Below the pieces are notes generated by a model, which worked only from the letters and a program-made list of their open reading frames with translations, did no database searches and had not been told where the DNA came from. Below are positions 12,396 to 25,512 of a DNA stretch of 64,000 bases, one piece after another (the first letter of the stretch is position 1; each line of letters opens with the position of its first letter). The position numbers and the translations under genes are program-made. The stretch is from the NCBI RefSeq assembly GCF_963678635.1, contig NC_087065.1, positions 64,076,973-64,140,972 of the forward strand. Reading direction: 5' to 3'. Origin of the DNA: Symsagittifera roscoffensis. Lineage: Eukaryota; Xenacoelomorpha; Acoela; Convolutidae.

Positions 12396-13487
12396 TTAAA
12401 GAGGATGCCAGAATGTCGACAGAATTTCTGATACTGCTTTCATTTGAAAAAAAATGGTTCTAATATAAACTAGTATACTTTTTGTTCCGACTTTCGATAC
12501 GAAAGTAACGGAATATTTGTGCTCGGGGTGGTTTTTTTCTGCAAAAGAGTAATGAACGCAAGTAAACATTAAAAAAACACTGAAGTTGTTGAAAAAATCT
12601 AAATTTTCAAAACTCAAAGAAAAAAATGGATGCCCTTTAAGCTCTTTAAATTTCTAGAGCAATTTATGATGGGCGCTTTTTTGATAACGTGAACCCAACT
12701 TGAGAAAACTGGATCAACAGATAAAAATTTTATTCCGCTGAGTCTCAGTTTTATAGTAGGTGAAACCCACAATATCAAGGAACAATGGTTGACAATTTTA
12801 TTCATCGTTAATAAAGACTTCAAAAATTTAAATATCCTTGATAACTAGAGTATTTTTCATGGAAGTTTTTGAGCTGAAATAGTCAAGCTTGTGAAGGAAC
12901 TTTTATGCAAACAATCATTTCAAAGTGTAAAATTTCAGGCGCACAATTTTTGTCTGTATGTTGCTGATTTCCAGAGACAAGTTGTCAAAATGTGTTGAAA
13001 TTTTGTCGGAACGAACAAAAAGAATAAACGAACAATTTAAGAACAAAAAGACTGTCTTTGTTGGGGGTTCCGCTCAGAATTCACAAAATACACAATTTGA
13101 TCTCGTAGTTTTTTTTTAAAAAAAATAGATATTTTCTTAATTTAAAAACTATTAAACTGACAAAAATTTAGGCTCAGACAAAAAGACTAATAAGAATTTG
13201 ATCAATTTTTTTTCGATTGAAAAAATAAAACAAAACAAAAATATTTGAAGTTTTTTTTCTGAGCTTGGGAAAATTTGAATCACTGCAAAACAGAACACAT
13301 ATGATTCATCGGGAGCACTCTCTGCACAATTTTGAACGATTCAAACTGTCAATTTTGAAAAAAAAATTAAATTTTTTCAAATCAACTCGAAAAAGTTTTG
13401 AATTCTCGTTCCAGAATCAATTTTATAGATTTTACACCTAGTTTCTGTTATTTTTTTTGTGTTTTTCGACAGAAATTTTGGGATGGT

Positions 13488-13660
13488 TATCTTGCAAGAT
13501 TCTTGCAAGATTCTTGCAAGATAGCCTCCCTCTTCCAAGATTCTTGCAAGATAACCTCTATCTTGCAAGATCTTGCAAGATAACCTCCATCTTGCAAGAT
13601 CTTGCAAGATAACCCTCTTTTGCAAGAATCTTGCAAGATTTTGCATGATAACCTCCCTTG
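13488..13660. repeat. TCTTGCAAGA/ATAACCTCC minisatellite
   Basis: About eight units of roughly 20-27 bp alternating the palindrome TCTTGCAAGA with GATAACCTCC. It ends beside CTTGATCGACTAGGG. Related short arrays lie at 6420-6490, 8950-9045 and 12355-12395, so the array is part of a dispersed repeat. Confidence 0.85.
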
Positions 13661-15854
13661 ATCGACTAGGGTTGAAACAGAATAAAAAAGAGAAGTTTAG
13701 AAGGTTCTTGGAAAAACGAATGCTACTGGAAAGAAAAATTGAATAAAAAGACAGTGAAAACAAATTGCTTCTATCTACTGTGCCTGTTTCTTCAATTGCT
13801 TTACTTTCTCATTATGCTCAATGTCTTTTTCAGATTAGTCTGTTGATGAATTGGATTGAATATGGTCTCGATTTGAAGTTGGCAGAACTGGCCTTAAGAT
13901 TTTATTGCAGGCAAACAAAAACATTCGGGTTATGCATCTGACAATTAGCGTGTATGCTCCAATGCGGGCATCCACCTAGAAGGATCTTGTTAACTAAATG
14001 CTCCCATATAGTACCTTGTAACGAATTGAGTCCCCCTATAAAGGGAGAAGTGAACAATTTAGCTTATCCGAATTTTGTACCTTTTTGTAACGAATTGTCA
14101 CCCCTGTTGCAATAGGGGAGCATATCGTTAAGAAAACCCAAGTGCGCTATTTGACTTTTTGGGATACGTTCGAAAAGCGGACATTAGTTTGAGCAAATGG
14201 GCAGCATTCAAGCCTCCATAGAACTTCATTAAACATGATCAAAGATAAAATATCTCTTTTCACGTAATTTTGGCAGTTGATATCTTCATTGAAGTGTAGA
14301 AAAAGTTCCATTGAAAAAAACTAATGATTTGATTGCCTCAATTTGCCTGAATGAAAACTAAGCGGCTATCAGTATTTCACAAACCTCTTCGAAAATAAAC
14401 GGAATGATTACGGTAAAAAATACAACAAGTAGATTGAACTCGATCAAGGGTGCTCTATGATGGAGGAGAATAATAGTTTTTGGCGAAAAAATTCAAGGTA
14501 GCTTCCTTGGAGTTTCTTCTTCTAAATGACATCAATTGAAAAACACTATACGCGAGTTAATCATACGCGAGTTAATTTTAAGGCACTTCTTTTTGTATTT
14601 CAAATCACGGCGTTGATATTGTTATCAGTTGGTTTGTCAAGCTAGAAATTCATTTTAAAACAAATATAAATGGTTAATTAGTTTGGATTGCGTGGAAGGA
14701 CTGCGTGAAATGTGAGAGACTCCAACAAAAAACTCAAACGTTACGAAATTGAGCGCACAAATAAAAAATTAGTTTGTTTCATTTATTACTCATTATTAAT
14801 TCAGTACTTTGTTTTGGTTATTTACAGCATTATGACCAATTCATTGCTACATATCAATATTATTGCACTTACAAAAATCATAGCAAAAAGTTAGCACTTT
14901 AAAACAAAATTGTTTCAAAAATTTCATGTTAATTCATGTTTTATTTAATTTTTTCAGAAAAATTACTGGTTAAATCTAAAAAGAAATGGTGAAACACAAG
15001 TGTAAGGATCCTACTTTTGAAGAAATGAGGAATATTTGTCCCTGGGATAGTTTTTCATCAGGTGAATTTTAGGCAATCAAAATATTGACTGAAAACGAAA
15101 CGTGACTGAATAGAAAAGCACCCCGGCTATAAATACTTCACATTTCTTCAAAAATTGGATAAAAAGTATGTCCAACTTGAGTTATCTCAAATTTGAGACA
15201 AGGGAAAAAATTTCAAATTTTTATGTTTTTATGAAAGATGCTTGCTTTTAAATTTACTTTCAAAAAAGTGACATACCACCACTTAATTATTTCGCAATAT
15301 GAAGACTTAAGTTCTTGGTTTTAGCTATTTGATAAAAATGACGAAATAAACGCGCCGTGAACTTTTTTAATGATTCTGAAAAGGTAATGCGGATTTTTTA
15401 TGCGTAGCTCAATATCCCGCCCAAAAAGGTCGTTTCAAATTAAAATGGGGAAAGCAAATTGGTCCTATTAATTTTTTAATAATGAAGGATTCAAATTTAA
15501 TGTTTGTTATTGTTGAATTTTTATGATTTCATAAAACATCTTCAACTTACAATTACTCGAAACTGATCAAAGTGTAGTCGGATTATTAAGGACTTTGACC
15601 TGATGCCACACGAGTAGACATTTTTTTTGCTTTTTTTTTGTTTGTTTCGGTCTAAATAATGCATTATCAAAAGCTATCACTTTGCACTCGACATTGCCTT
15701 GGTAACCATTTCCCTTTTTCGGAGATTTTAGAGAAAAAATGGAAGAAAAACAATGATTTGTTTTGAAGTCTTCTCTAAAAACACTGAAGGGCAGTTTCGT
15801 CCTGATCTGAGATGTCCTGTTTTCTGATTATTCTCAATGAGAAGTGAGCAATAA
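13661..15854. other. No gene recognised
   Basis: AT-rich intergenic sequence with no supported reading frame, RNA gene or clear repeat, apart from the duplicated phrase CTTTTTGTAACGAATTG / ACCTTGTAACGAATTGAG near 14030-14095. Confidence 0.5.
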
Positions 15855-16239
15855 TGGAACCAGTTTAAAACAAGTATTTAATATATACAATTATAGTCTT
15901 GATAGCTATCACTGTAAAATACTTCGAACTGACCAATCATGATCCATGACTAAAACAAAAATGATTTGCAAGGCTGAAATAATTTATAATTTCAGCCACA
16001 AAACAACAAAATTATCATAGAAAGCAGTTGCTGTTCCTCATCTCTAACCTCGCAAGAATACCAGTTTATACTAGATCTATTGGGACTAAGAAAGGTAAGA
16101 ATAAGATTAGGATCAGCATTAGACTAAAATGTTGCACGAATCTATCCGGCCGAAAAAAATTTTTACTTTATCCGGCCGAACAGGCGGTATATATTATACA
16201 AAATTTCTCTATGTGAGAGCCACCCCCGACACAATTTCA
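15855..16239 (+). mobile_element. Relict LTR related to the 18.9-kb element
   Basis: Starts TGGAACC like the intact LTR at 38226 and ends at a CA near 16239. Shared blocks occur in the same order: ACCAATCATGATCCAT, a CTGAA/TTCAG hairpin (15972-15997), ATACCAGT..ATACTAGATCTATTG, GATTAGGATC, and a 26-nt identical stretch at 16131-16156 matching 38535-38560. Elsewhere it is strongly diverged. The motif ATCCGGCCGAA is duplicated here (about 16143 and 16170). Only this one LTR is present. Confidence 0.85.
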
Positions 16240-17476
16240 TTTTTTTGCGACCAAACGAGTCCCGAGCAGACATATAAGACTCTAGATTTAGAAGAAACAA
16301 AACATAGGAAAGACATATGCATTAGAAAAAATCAATAAAAAGATATACCGAATCGAAAACGTAATTAAGTTATTTCCCCGTCTCAATAAGTCTAATCAAA
16401 GCATGTTGATATAAAGCTGAAACCAGGTCACAACATTGATGACAGACCAAACATCTGCATTGCAAAGCGGAAAAGCATAGTTCAACGATTATTCATCTAC
16501 AAAAATATTTATGCAGTAAATTTTCATTCAAAAATATATGATCTGCAATAAATAGAGCTGTGAGCTTGATTCCCAAGCCGCATATTTTAATACTCTTCAT
16601 AATTAGTGTTAAACATAAAATACCTAACTGACAACAAAACTTATGTCTACCTCGGAACTTTGAAATCTGCAGTATTTTTGTAAATCTTTCAAACCTTAAT
16701 GTTTATTTGAATATACAAAATACAAAAAAAATATAGTAAAAGGTATTTTTTTTAGTTTTTACAAAAATATATGGTTCCTTGCTTCTTATGGACTTACTCT
16801 GCTCAATTCAATTCATGATCGTTGAGGCATTTCTTAGATCTTTTACTATTTTTAAATCATTAATTTTGTTTATATGAAATTCATCAAGAGCAATCCTTGT
16901 TTAACTTAGATCTCAATTTCTTACATTTAAAACCAGATGATCAAGGCTAACATTGGATCTTTATATTTTAACTGGAAATACAAATTCTAAGTTTTCATCC
17001 ATAACTTGTAATTTACTTAAATTTAAAATTCAGATCATCAAGCCATCTTTTGGATTACGTGATAAATTTACCCTCTCCATTTAAACTAGTGTCTAACGAT
17101 CTCAAAGGTAGATTCACTTTCCAACCCTGATATACGACCCAGGATTAAGTGAAATTTTTCCAAAAAAACTAACCATTCAAATTAGGCTAAACAGTAAATA
17201 ACTTCTGTTACTCATCCATCATTTGAACCTTACCTCCTAAATGATCCAGGCCTTAGAACAAACCTTAGAACTAGTAAGATGTAAAACAGTATCTAACGAT
17301 CTACTTGTGTTCTCGTTCTACCTGAACCTTGTGGATTGATTTACTCTCCTCCAATCCTTGATCTCTCAACAAACCCCATTTAAAAAAGATTAGGTTTACT
17401 TGAAAGTAAAGAACGTCACATTCGTTTGAGAGCAGTAAAAAGTCATTCTATCAAATTGATATACTCTCTCCCCACG
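16240..17476 (+). mobile_element. Relict leader of the related retroelement
   Basis: Begins with TGCGACC, like the primer-binding site of the intact element. It then follows the same order of landmarks as the intact leader (38636-39888): hairpin repeats at 16936-16959 and 17033-17057, and the TTCACT..CCAACCC motif at about 17109-17130, 17333-17361 and 17455-17475. The match stops near 17476 and no gag or pol follows, so the body of this copy is gone. Confidence 0.8.
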
Positions 17477-17828
17477 CGGTGGTTGAAAAATGTTGTAAAA
17501 AATGCTGTGACTATCATTTTAAAGCTTTTTCAATCGTAAATTGAGCATTGTTTTAAGGTTCGCAAAAAAAATCGTTCATTTGAAAAACAATTGGCTGAAT
17601 AGTTTTTAGTTTTCAGTCTAACTTAGAGCACGAAGATTTGAACTCACTCTGTCTTTTATGAACTACGATAGAAAAGAAACTAAATCGATTTTTTTGCTCG
17701 CAAATTTAACGGGCTGATTTGTATTGTCTTTTAGAAGGCAAAATATTGAACCCCTTCGTTTAACTGTTTTTTGAACTTTTTTTTTCACGTTTATTTTTGT
17801 AACAGTTTTTTCGAGAAGCTAGCTATGG

Positions 17829-18032
17829 CACCAGCGGATTTAGCCACCCATTAGGGATTCGACCCCCTGCCGAACCTGCCGATATCTCAAATATTCTATT
17901 TTGTGATATCCATTTTTGGCTGACTGACCCTAAAATTTTTCTAAAGATGCCTTTGGTGCCAATATATACAAATTTTGAGGTAGGAGCGCGCGCTCAAAAA
18001 ACGCAAATTTTTGGTCAAATTTTTGTCCTGCT
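17829..18032. mobile_element. Partial hAT-like MITE
   Basis: CACCAGCGGATTTAGCCACC start, then GGGATTCGACCCCCTGCCGA, GCCAATATATACAAATTTTGAGG and GAGCGCGCGC in the family order. Right end lost. Confidence 0.65.
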
Positions 18033-18825
18033 TGCTTATCAACCAGCTGGTCTTGACGTAGTTTAACTTGCTTGAATGATCGAAAACGGAATTCAAACAA
18101 AAAAAAACGGAAGTTTTTCAGTTACCGACTTGTTCTCGAAAAGGTTAGTGAACAAATAGGATGAATTGAACAGCTAAAATATAAGAGTTAAGTGCTAAGT
18201 GTCTGTATGCACTTTGTTAAACTATCAACTGACTACAACCTTCTAGAATATCCTTCATTAGCATTCGTAATCATCGTTCGTCATTTAAGAGTAGAGTTAC
18301 CATATCTGAAGCTAATTTCCCTCAAAGGTTTCGACAGAAGGAGGGTTGAGAAAATTGGGCTTATCAGGCTGTAATGAGAAACTCTCGCCTCTAAATATGG
18401 AGAGGTGCGGTTTCTGAGAGGAAGCGGCTCCAATTTATTCAAGATAAAGATTGCCCCTGAAAACTGAAAAAAACGGTAAAATTTCAACAAATGAAAAGTC
18501 GTTGAGGTTTCATTTGAAAGCTTTTAAAGCACAGTGATGCATTTTTGCGAGGTTTTTATTGGTGTTCATCTGTATTTTTTTATATATGCTATTCTTATCA
18601 AATGTGCATTTGTGCTTTCGTTTCTTGCCGATAATGATTATATTCAAGAACTTGAACTTTGAAGGAGGCCTCTGCTTCATTCCTTTTAAGAAACATAAAA
18701 CTGTCATTTGCTATACTCGCCGCAACTTTTCGACTTCAACGAAAGCTTGAAAAATGAATAAACTGATATTTCTACAATAAACAACTTGATCTAAAAGTTT
18801 CGTAGCCACTATTCTTACATATCAG

Positions 18826-19038
18826 AATGACTCTTGTCTTTCAAGCAGTGTCACTATTTTTGACCTTGATTACAATCGCAACGTGGATCTTCTTTTTAGC
18901 CCAGAGCAGATTAATGAAGAAGACAAACTTCGTGTTTTATTGCATTGCGTTGGCACTTGCCGACGTAATGAGTGCTCTTTGTCGACTTTCAACATATTCT
19001 GGGCTCAGTGAGGTTTTGAATGGCGACCAGAATCAAAT
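18826..19038 (+). CDS. Class A GPCR, exon with helices 1 and 2
   Basis: First recognised exon of a receptor spread over 44 kb. ATG at 18827 opens helix 1 (residues about 4-24). Helix 2 (about 35-57) contains LALAD with the conserved Asp (D46, position 2.50). The donor AT|GTAAGT at 19038/19039 leaves two bases, completed by exon 2 (Ile71). There is almost no extracellular N-terminus before helix 1, and the sequence before ATG (ACATATCAG) could be an acceptor, so an upstream exon probably exists and this ATG may be internal. The five exons together give 292 codons with all phases matching. I cannot assign a ligand class; the usual Asn in helix 1 is missing. Confidence 0.75.
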
Positions 19039-19729
19039 GTAAGTTCTTTCATTTTTCTTGTTGATTGATCAAAAATTGGGAAACATATGCAGCTTTTTTC
19101 AGACAAAAATTAGATTTTGAGCACTTTTTTATAAGTTCAATAAGAATTCAGCAAGTTTTGATAGGTTTTGTTAGTTAACAAAACATGTTAGTTACAAAAT
19201 ATTCCTCAAAAATCATCAAATTTGTTGAAAGTCAATTAAAACTTGTAATTTTAAAAAGATTGGAAAAAAAAATCAATTTTAACGAGTTCTCTGTTAAGAA
19301 ATGTAGCGAGTCTGAGAGAAAATTTATGTATTTCATTTGAGGCAACATTTACCGGAATGTTTTCAAATGTTAAATTTTATACTGCATCTAATCAACTCCC
19401 CCGCTTTGTGATCACGCGCCTTGGTGAAAATGTCAATGTTGGCGTCTAATTTTTGAGATACTGTCGGTTTTCTGGAGAATTTCAAAACAAATAGTTAAAA
19501 CAGAGTGCATCTCAATGAATAGTTCAATTCCTCAATTTCTCAGAAGCAGTTAGTGTACTACGAAAAAAAATTATATGAATTAAATTCCGGCCCTAATAAT
19601 TATATATTAAGAAAATACTTGCGGCGCGACTGAAGAAAACACCGGCAAAACGAATTAAGAAAAAATTGAGAAAAAACTGGCGGCAAGCCTCACAAAGAAT
19701 TTTGCTCAAATGAATTTTTTGTTCCGACG

Positions 19730-19960
19730 CGCTGGTAAAGGCGGGTGTTTTTCAGTCACGGCGGTCCGTTATTGGTCTTTTTCAATCACCCCGATTGGGT
19801 CTGACCGGTGGCAATGATATTCACTTACGCTGGTCTTGAAATGCCAAGTCCAATTGCACGATTTATCATATAAAATTGCGCCGGTCTGATTTTACCAACT
19901 TTGGGTTGCGCTGGCTTTCTTTTGAATTCGCTGACCTCGCCCGGTAAATTTGCATTTTGA
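19730..19960. repeat. Degenerate GCGCCGGTCT tandem repeat
   Basis: Loose array of units of about 30-40 bp built on CGC(C/T)GGTCT followed by AT-rich sequence with CCAA. The same motif array recurs at 26095-26325 and briefly at 27350-27430. Confidence 0.6.
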
Positions 19961-20269
19961 AGCAAAAGCTTGAATAATTCTTTCCCATTTGTAGGCGACA
20001 AATTATTTTGAAAATCTGGTATGATAGTTGTTTTGGGAATATTATCGTTTTAACAAATTGTTTTAACCATCATTTTTACAAATTTTCAAAAAAAAACTAA
20101 TTTCAATTATAACATTTTATAAAAGAAGTCAAGATCCCTAAAAGGTTTTTTTTGTGATCATTTGAACATCTCAAGTTTGGGCTGAAAATGAATTAAAATT
20201 GTGATAAAAGCTGTTACTTTAATCAATCCTTTTCTGTTTTTTAAATGAGAGCAGAATGCAATTTGTCCG

Positions 20270-20752
20270 TTATGCTACAACTTGCAGCAAAAATAACTCT
20301 GAGAATCGTCTTTTTTTTGTTTCTGGGGTGTTGTCAGTGATCCCATTACCATAACCTATCGGCGAGAACTCAATTGTTTTTGCTTCTTGTTCATCAGTTT
20401 TTGGCATCGGTGTTAATTCCGTCGCTTTCATCTCGACGTCGTCTATACTTTGCTCAGTTGTCAATAGATCAGTTTTTGCAACGGGTGCACTCTTTCGTTT
20501 CTCAAGTTTTTCATCAGCTGCATCTTTTTTTCGTGTTGTCCTTTGTTACTAAGCATATTCACCATGCTAACTGAAACATTTCTCCTCTTTAACCTCGGTA
20601 TTGTTATCACCGGTGTCTGTCTTGACGGTCCTTCTGAGCAATTTTGCCTGGGCGCGACTCGTTGCAGCCTTGCCAACAGAGGGAAGGACTTTAAAAAAGT
20701 TAGAGCCAGATAATGCCCAAGACCCACATAGACCCAAACAGGGACTGACCAA
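20270..20752 (-). pseudogene. Possible decayed coding segment, Lys/Glu-rich
   Basis: On the minus strand two open segments lie end to end in different frames. One contains VLPSVGKAATSRAQAKLLRR followed by a charged stretch ending KEEKCFS. The other is hydrophilic with KTDEQEAKTIEFSP and ends LLQVVA. A stop and a frame change separate them near 20550-20570 with no credible intron. A similar LPSVGK...SRSAK segment occurs on the minus strand at 27930-28137. Family not recognised; it could be a decayed transposon gene or chance. Confidence 0.25.
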
Positions 20753-22494
20753 GAAACAGAAAAATCTTTGGCATCGTCTCTATTATGAATTTAATATTTT
20801 ATTTCTTGTTTGTGTATATGTTTATATCGATTTAAAAACAGTTTCATGCCATTTGACGTTGTTTGTTGTTCAGTTTGAAAAATATGAATAAAAACAGAAT
20901 CCTAAAAATCAGTGTAAAAACCTCAATCAATGTTTTTATGAATATTGATCTTTGTTTTGTTAAATCATCTAACTTTTTGGGGCTAGATGAAGATCAGTTG
21001 CCACGGTTAGATAAGATCTAATAGCAGCTTGTAAAATAAAATTGAACAGCGTCTTATAGCGAAATTTAGTTCGAAAAAAGACGCCCTGTAAAAACTCATT
21101 ATGATGGTAAGATCGAATCGGAGCAAGCATTCAACCAATAACAAACCTCGAGTTCCAATGCCATCAGCGTCTTTCAGATACAGTTCTGATTTAAAATTTC
21201 CCGACAAAAAAATTGTCTCAAATTGGGTTAAGATTAGACCAAATGCAAAAAGTACAAAAATATGCTAACTTTTTACCAAAATTATTATGGTGCTTTTTTT
21301 GCGAATTTTGAAACCAAAATTTATCTGCTTAGTTTTTTCAATTAAAAAAAAATAATTTTATTCAGTACTGTAGTTTTTGCTTTAAAAAAGGAAACTTGCC
21401 AAAAAAAAAGATGGTTTTTTTTGTTTTTGTGGATTTTGAAGAATCCCCCCACAAACGCTATGTGTTTTACAAAATGACTTTTTATACATATTTATTTTGT
21501 ATTAAATAGTTCATAAATTTTGCTTCGAATAGAAAAAAAATTATCTTTTGAGCGGCAAAAAATTGCCGTTTACGAAGTAATTGGATGAAAATCATCGCGC
21601 GTTAATGATGTCTAATTGATCGCAAGAGTTTTCCCCCAAGGTATTTAAACAAAAATTATTTAAAAACATGTTATCTAACAAATTTTTTCTTGGATTTGAA
21701 TCTTTTCTTCTATGCAAGAGAAAGTTAAGTATGAAGATCGAATAGGCTCGAATAAGCATAATTAACCCGCTGACATTTTTTATTGACGATCGGTCTTGGA
21801 GAGGTAAAATATTATAAGTAAAAAAAAAGTTAGAATTTAGAATAAAAAAAACCATCAACAGTGAATTTTTTTTAAAACGTGCACTCATTTTAGCTCGAAT
21901 ATCGCGCGTGAATGTTTCGGCTTTCAAAATTAAGCTAAATTTTGCTTTTTGTTCAACAAAAAAAACTGATTTTAAATGGCAGACAAAACATCTACGGTTC
22001 GTCCTGATACGAGTAGTCTTGCTTGATTTTGCAGCCAAAGCAGCGGCTAAAGATAAAAAGTTTTAAATAGCTTTTACCCGACAGTTTTGTATTTGTGTTG
22101 ATATAAGATTGGCCGGAAAGTTTGTTTCTGCTGGTTTGAGCTGCAATATTTCATGTGCACCGATGGTTTTTTGATTCAGTGGGTTAGCCGAAAAGATGAC
22201 TAAGTCGATAGTTTTTTAAAGACAATTTTCTTCCCACTTTTGGACGACGGCAAAAAAATGCGCACCAACCATGTTAGTTCTTTCCAGCCTTCACATATTG
22301 GTTACTGTTTGCAAATTCTGAACTTTATTTTTTATATTAGTCTTGAGATAATCTGCTTCCATTGGCCTGCTCTAGAAACTTGTTATCGAAGTGGAAATTT
22401 TCTCCACCATTGTATTACCCAGGTCGAAATGCTCAACTTATGGTTCGACTTTGAAAGTCAAGCAAGTGCAGTCGTACAACTGGATTTCCGCGGT
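20753..22494. other. No gene recognised within GPCR intron 1
   Basis: AT-rich sequence. An open frame of 148 codons on the minus strand at 21592-22038 and one of 107 codons at 22240-22563 are low in complexity or run into the minisatellite, and are not supported as genes. Confidence 0.4.
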
Positions 22495-23010
22495 CGAGAA
22501 GCAATTTTAAGTCGAGCACAAAATCAAAAATACCCAATTTTGGCCGAGAATTTCAAAACATAGGTCAAAAAAGTCAAAACATAGGTCCAGAAAGTCGAAG
22601 CGTACCCAATTTTTGCCGAGAAACTTGAAACACAGGTCGAGAAAGTCGAAACAACCAATTTTGGTCGAGAAAAACAAATTATAGCTTGAAAAAATTGAAA
22701 CATACCCGATTTTGGTCAAAAAAGTCAAAACATGGTTCGTGAAAGTCAAAACATAGGTCGAGAAAATCAAAACATACCCGGTTTAGGTCGAGAAAGTCGA
22801 AACATACCCAGTTTTGGTCGAGAAGGTCGAAACATATCATTTTTTGGTTTAAGAAGTCGAAACATAACTATGCGGGGTCAAGCAAACAAATATCGAATTT
22901 TGGTCGAGAAAATCGAAAAAAAAAACCTGAATTGGGTCGAACAAAGTCGAATATTTTTTTTTGGACCGAGAAAGTCGAAAACTACCAAAATTTAGCCGAG
23001 AAAGTTGAAA
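22495..23010. repeat. GTCGAGAAAGTCGAAACATACC minisatellite
   Basis: At least twelve imperfect units of about 30-38 bp with the core GGTCGAGAA(A/G)GTCGAAACATA then CCCAATTTT. Units diverge toward both ends. Open frames that cross it come from its triplet-compatible unit length and are not genes. Confidence 0.9.
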
Positions 23011-25281
23011 AGTACAAACGATGGAGGTCTTTGAAAAAATTAAATCAAACTTAATTGAGGCCAGATGCTTGAGTTTTTTAAATGTTACCGAGCGCTTATT
23101 GCATCACTTTTTGCTCCATATACACTTTATGCGTGTGAATGGTTTCAAAAAAAAATCAGAAAAATTTTTCATTTCACTTATTTTGAAAACTTCATCAATT
23201 GTTATAACAAAAAAAAATCCTTTTCTGACGACAAATGGCTGTCGGAAGACTTAGAGCAGTCCTGTCCTGCGGTAAATTTAGGGCGGTGTCCTGGTGAATT
23301 TTCAATACGAAGCTCAACGATGATCTGAAAGCTTTTCCATTTCATGTTGTTAAAGCACACTTTATAATCAGTTTTCAATTAAGATTTTGAATTAAAAATA
23401 CCTGGATTTCGTTCAAGTGATTGTTTTCCAAAGTTAAATTTATATCACTGTGTTACTGCTTTTTAAAGTAATTTTAGTTTAAGTTATTGTATGTCTTGAA
23501 ATAAATGACGGAATTTTTGTTCTCGGGGTGTTTCTCTCTCTAGACAAATTAAGATTTTTAACTGGCATGTTTTGACAAAAAATTTATCAAATTTAGAAAA
23601 AATGCTTTACCTGTGATTATTCACTGTAAAGTTATAAGGGCTTAAAGGTTGCCAATTTGGCCAACTTGGGGCATTTAATGCGTAAGAGGAGATTTAACCC
23701 GCCTTAGAAATAGTTCCAAATTGAATTGAGGCATTCTAGTTTGTCTATTTAATGATTTGCCCCTAACGAGGCCAAAATTTGCACTCGATATGCGCGCAAT
23801 ATGGTGTCTGTATGTTCCTGAATTCCATGACAAAATTTTTAAACATGCTCCAACATGAAAGTTGATTCCACTGACAACATTTCCGTGGATTCCGCGTACG
23901 AATTCCTGTAGCGTAAATTTTGTCAGTTTTTAGTTTTCTTGCTAATTCGGCAATGAGCGAATAAGGGTAGCTGTTTCGGATTACCCAAACGCAAGCGGGT
24001 TCCACAAATGTAAGTGGATTCTGCGAATTCATGCGGATTCCGCTTACAATTTGCGGATTTCGCTTACAATTGCGAAATCGTCGGCAGCTTAAATTTCCTA
24101 TTTACTCATATATTATTTGACTGTAAATTCCACAAAATGATCCGGATTCCGCAATTTTTGTTGCGGACTCCACAAACTTTGCGGCTGATTCCAAAAAATT
24201 GCCTGTGCTTAATGCTGTTTTGATCAACACAGCGTTTTAGCTATTTGCCCGTGGAATCTAAAACTGCAAAAACGATTAAAAAAAGCAATTTTGCTGATTC
24301 CTTAACAATTCTGTTTTTGGCCTGTTGTGTAATCCGCTTAAATTTCACAACATGCACGCTAGGGTCTCGTAATGCTAAAGGCAAAATATATCACTTTGTA
24401 CTAAAAATAGCGTGTGGGCGGTTGATATTCGAAAGTAACTCAAAAAAGTATTTTGATATATTTTTTTAAATGTCACCCTTTTTCGTAAGGCGAACACTAC
24501 TCCAGAGACTGTTAATGCAGTCAAAACACTCAAGATTTTGCCCTGATACAAGCAGTTTTTTCTAAATCTATTTTAATTGTTTCAAGTTGTTTTAATATTT
24601 TGCTATAAGCAAAAATTATGGTTTTGTACATTAAATAGCGTGTGGTGGAATAAAATTTCCACACCATCGTTTTTTTGTATTGCATCAATATTAAATCATT
24701 CACTACTTCATAGATTTTAGAAGACACTCGGAATATTCAGGGCTTCGACCTGATACGAGCAGTTTTGTTGAAAGATTTGTTCTTTCATCAATTGAATGGA
24801 AAGGAGCCTGTACTGTAAAGCATTAGGTGCAGAACGGAAAGAACATCAATTGATATGAACTATTTTCATTAGTAACTTAATTCAAAACGCTGCGGAAAAG
24901 TGCGCTGTCATACTCGTCAACGTCAAATTTTTATAATTTGCATTTTGCTCAAAAATTGTACCAACTCTAAGCTTTGTTGATATTAAAAACAGCAGAGATC
25001 AGAAGAAATTATTTGGAGCTCTCAGAAAATAATTGGTTTTGACATTTTGATGTTTTTCATCATGGTGGCATTCCAATCAATCGTTTTCTTCTATTGTTTG
25101 TTACTAGAGCTGATAGACTTATTTTGAAATTTAATACGTGCTCATTAATTTTTGGGCGTGAATCAGAATAACTGAGAATCAGTTTCATTTTCAACTTGAA
25201 ATTTTTTTTTCCAATGGCGTTGACATTTGAAAAACCATTTCGAAGTGTTCTATGAGAACCATTTTTTCCAAAAAATCAAAG

Positions 25282-25282
<1 letters not shown>
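23011..25282. other. Repeat-rich intronic sequence without gene
   Basis: Contains an inverted copy of the common repeat (about 23480-23750; GCTCGGGGTG-like start, CACCTGTGAT core) and a loose tandem stretch based on GGATTCCGC(A/T)ACAATTGCG at 23870-24220. A similar stretch of GGATTCCGCAA units occurs at 57430-57620. No gene supported. Confidence 0.5.

Positions 25283-25335
<53 letters not shown>
25283..25335. repeat. (TA)n microsatellite
   Basis: About 26 uninterrupted TA dinucleotides. Confidence 0.95.
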
Positions 25336-25338
<3 letters not shown>

Positions 25339-25439
25339 TATTTAAAAAAACAGGACTGTCATGCATATAAAAACTAAATTTTTTGAAGAAAAAAAAATAC
25401 AGGCCAAAAACGTGTTCTCAGGCACTTTTAGGAAAATTT

Positions 25440-25512
25440 TGATTCAAAAATGGCGCTCAGAGGGTCGAATCATCGAGCTGAGCGGGCGCAAATCCGCCCC
25501 CTAAATCCGCTA
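25440..25512. mobile_element. Right-end fragment of hAT-like MITE
   Basis: GGGTCGAATCATCGAGCTGAGC then CGCAAATCCGCCCCCTAAATCCGCTACCGG matches the G-rich end of the family; strongly decayed. Confidence 0.4.

Noticed and set aside
22240-22995. Open frames of 87-107 codons with repeated GREN/SRNI-like peptides
   Set aside because: Produced by the minisatellite at 22495-23010, not by a gene.
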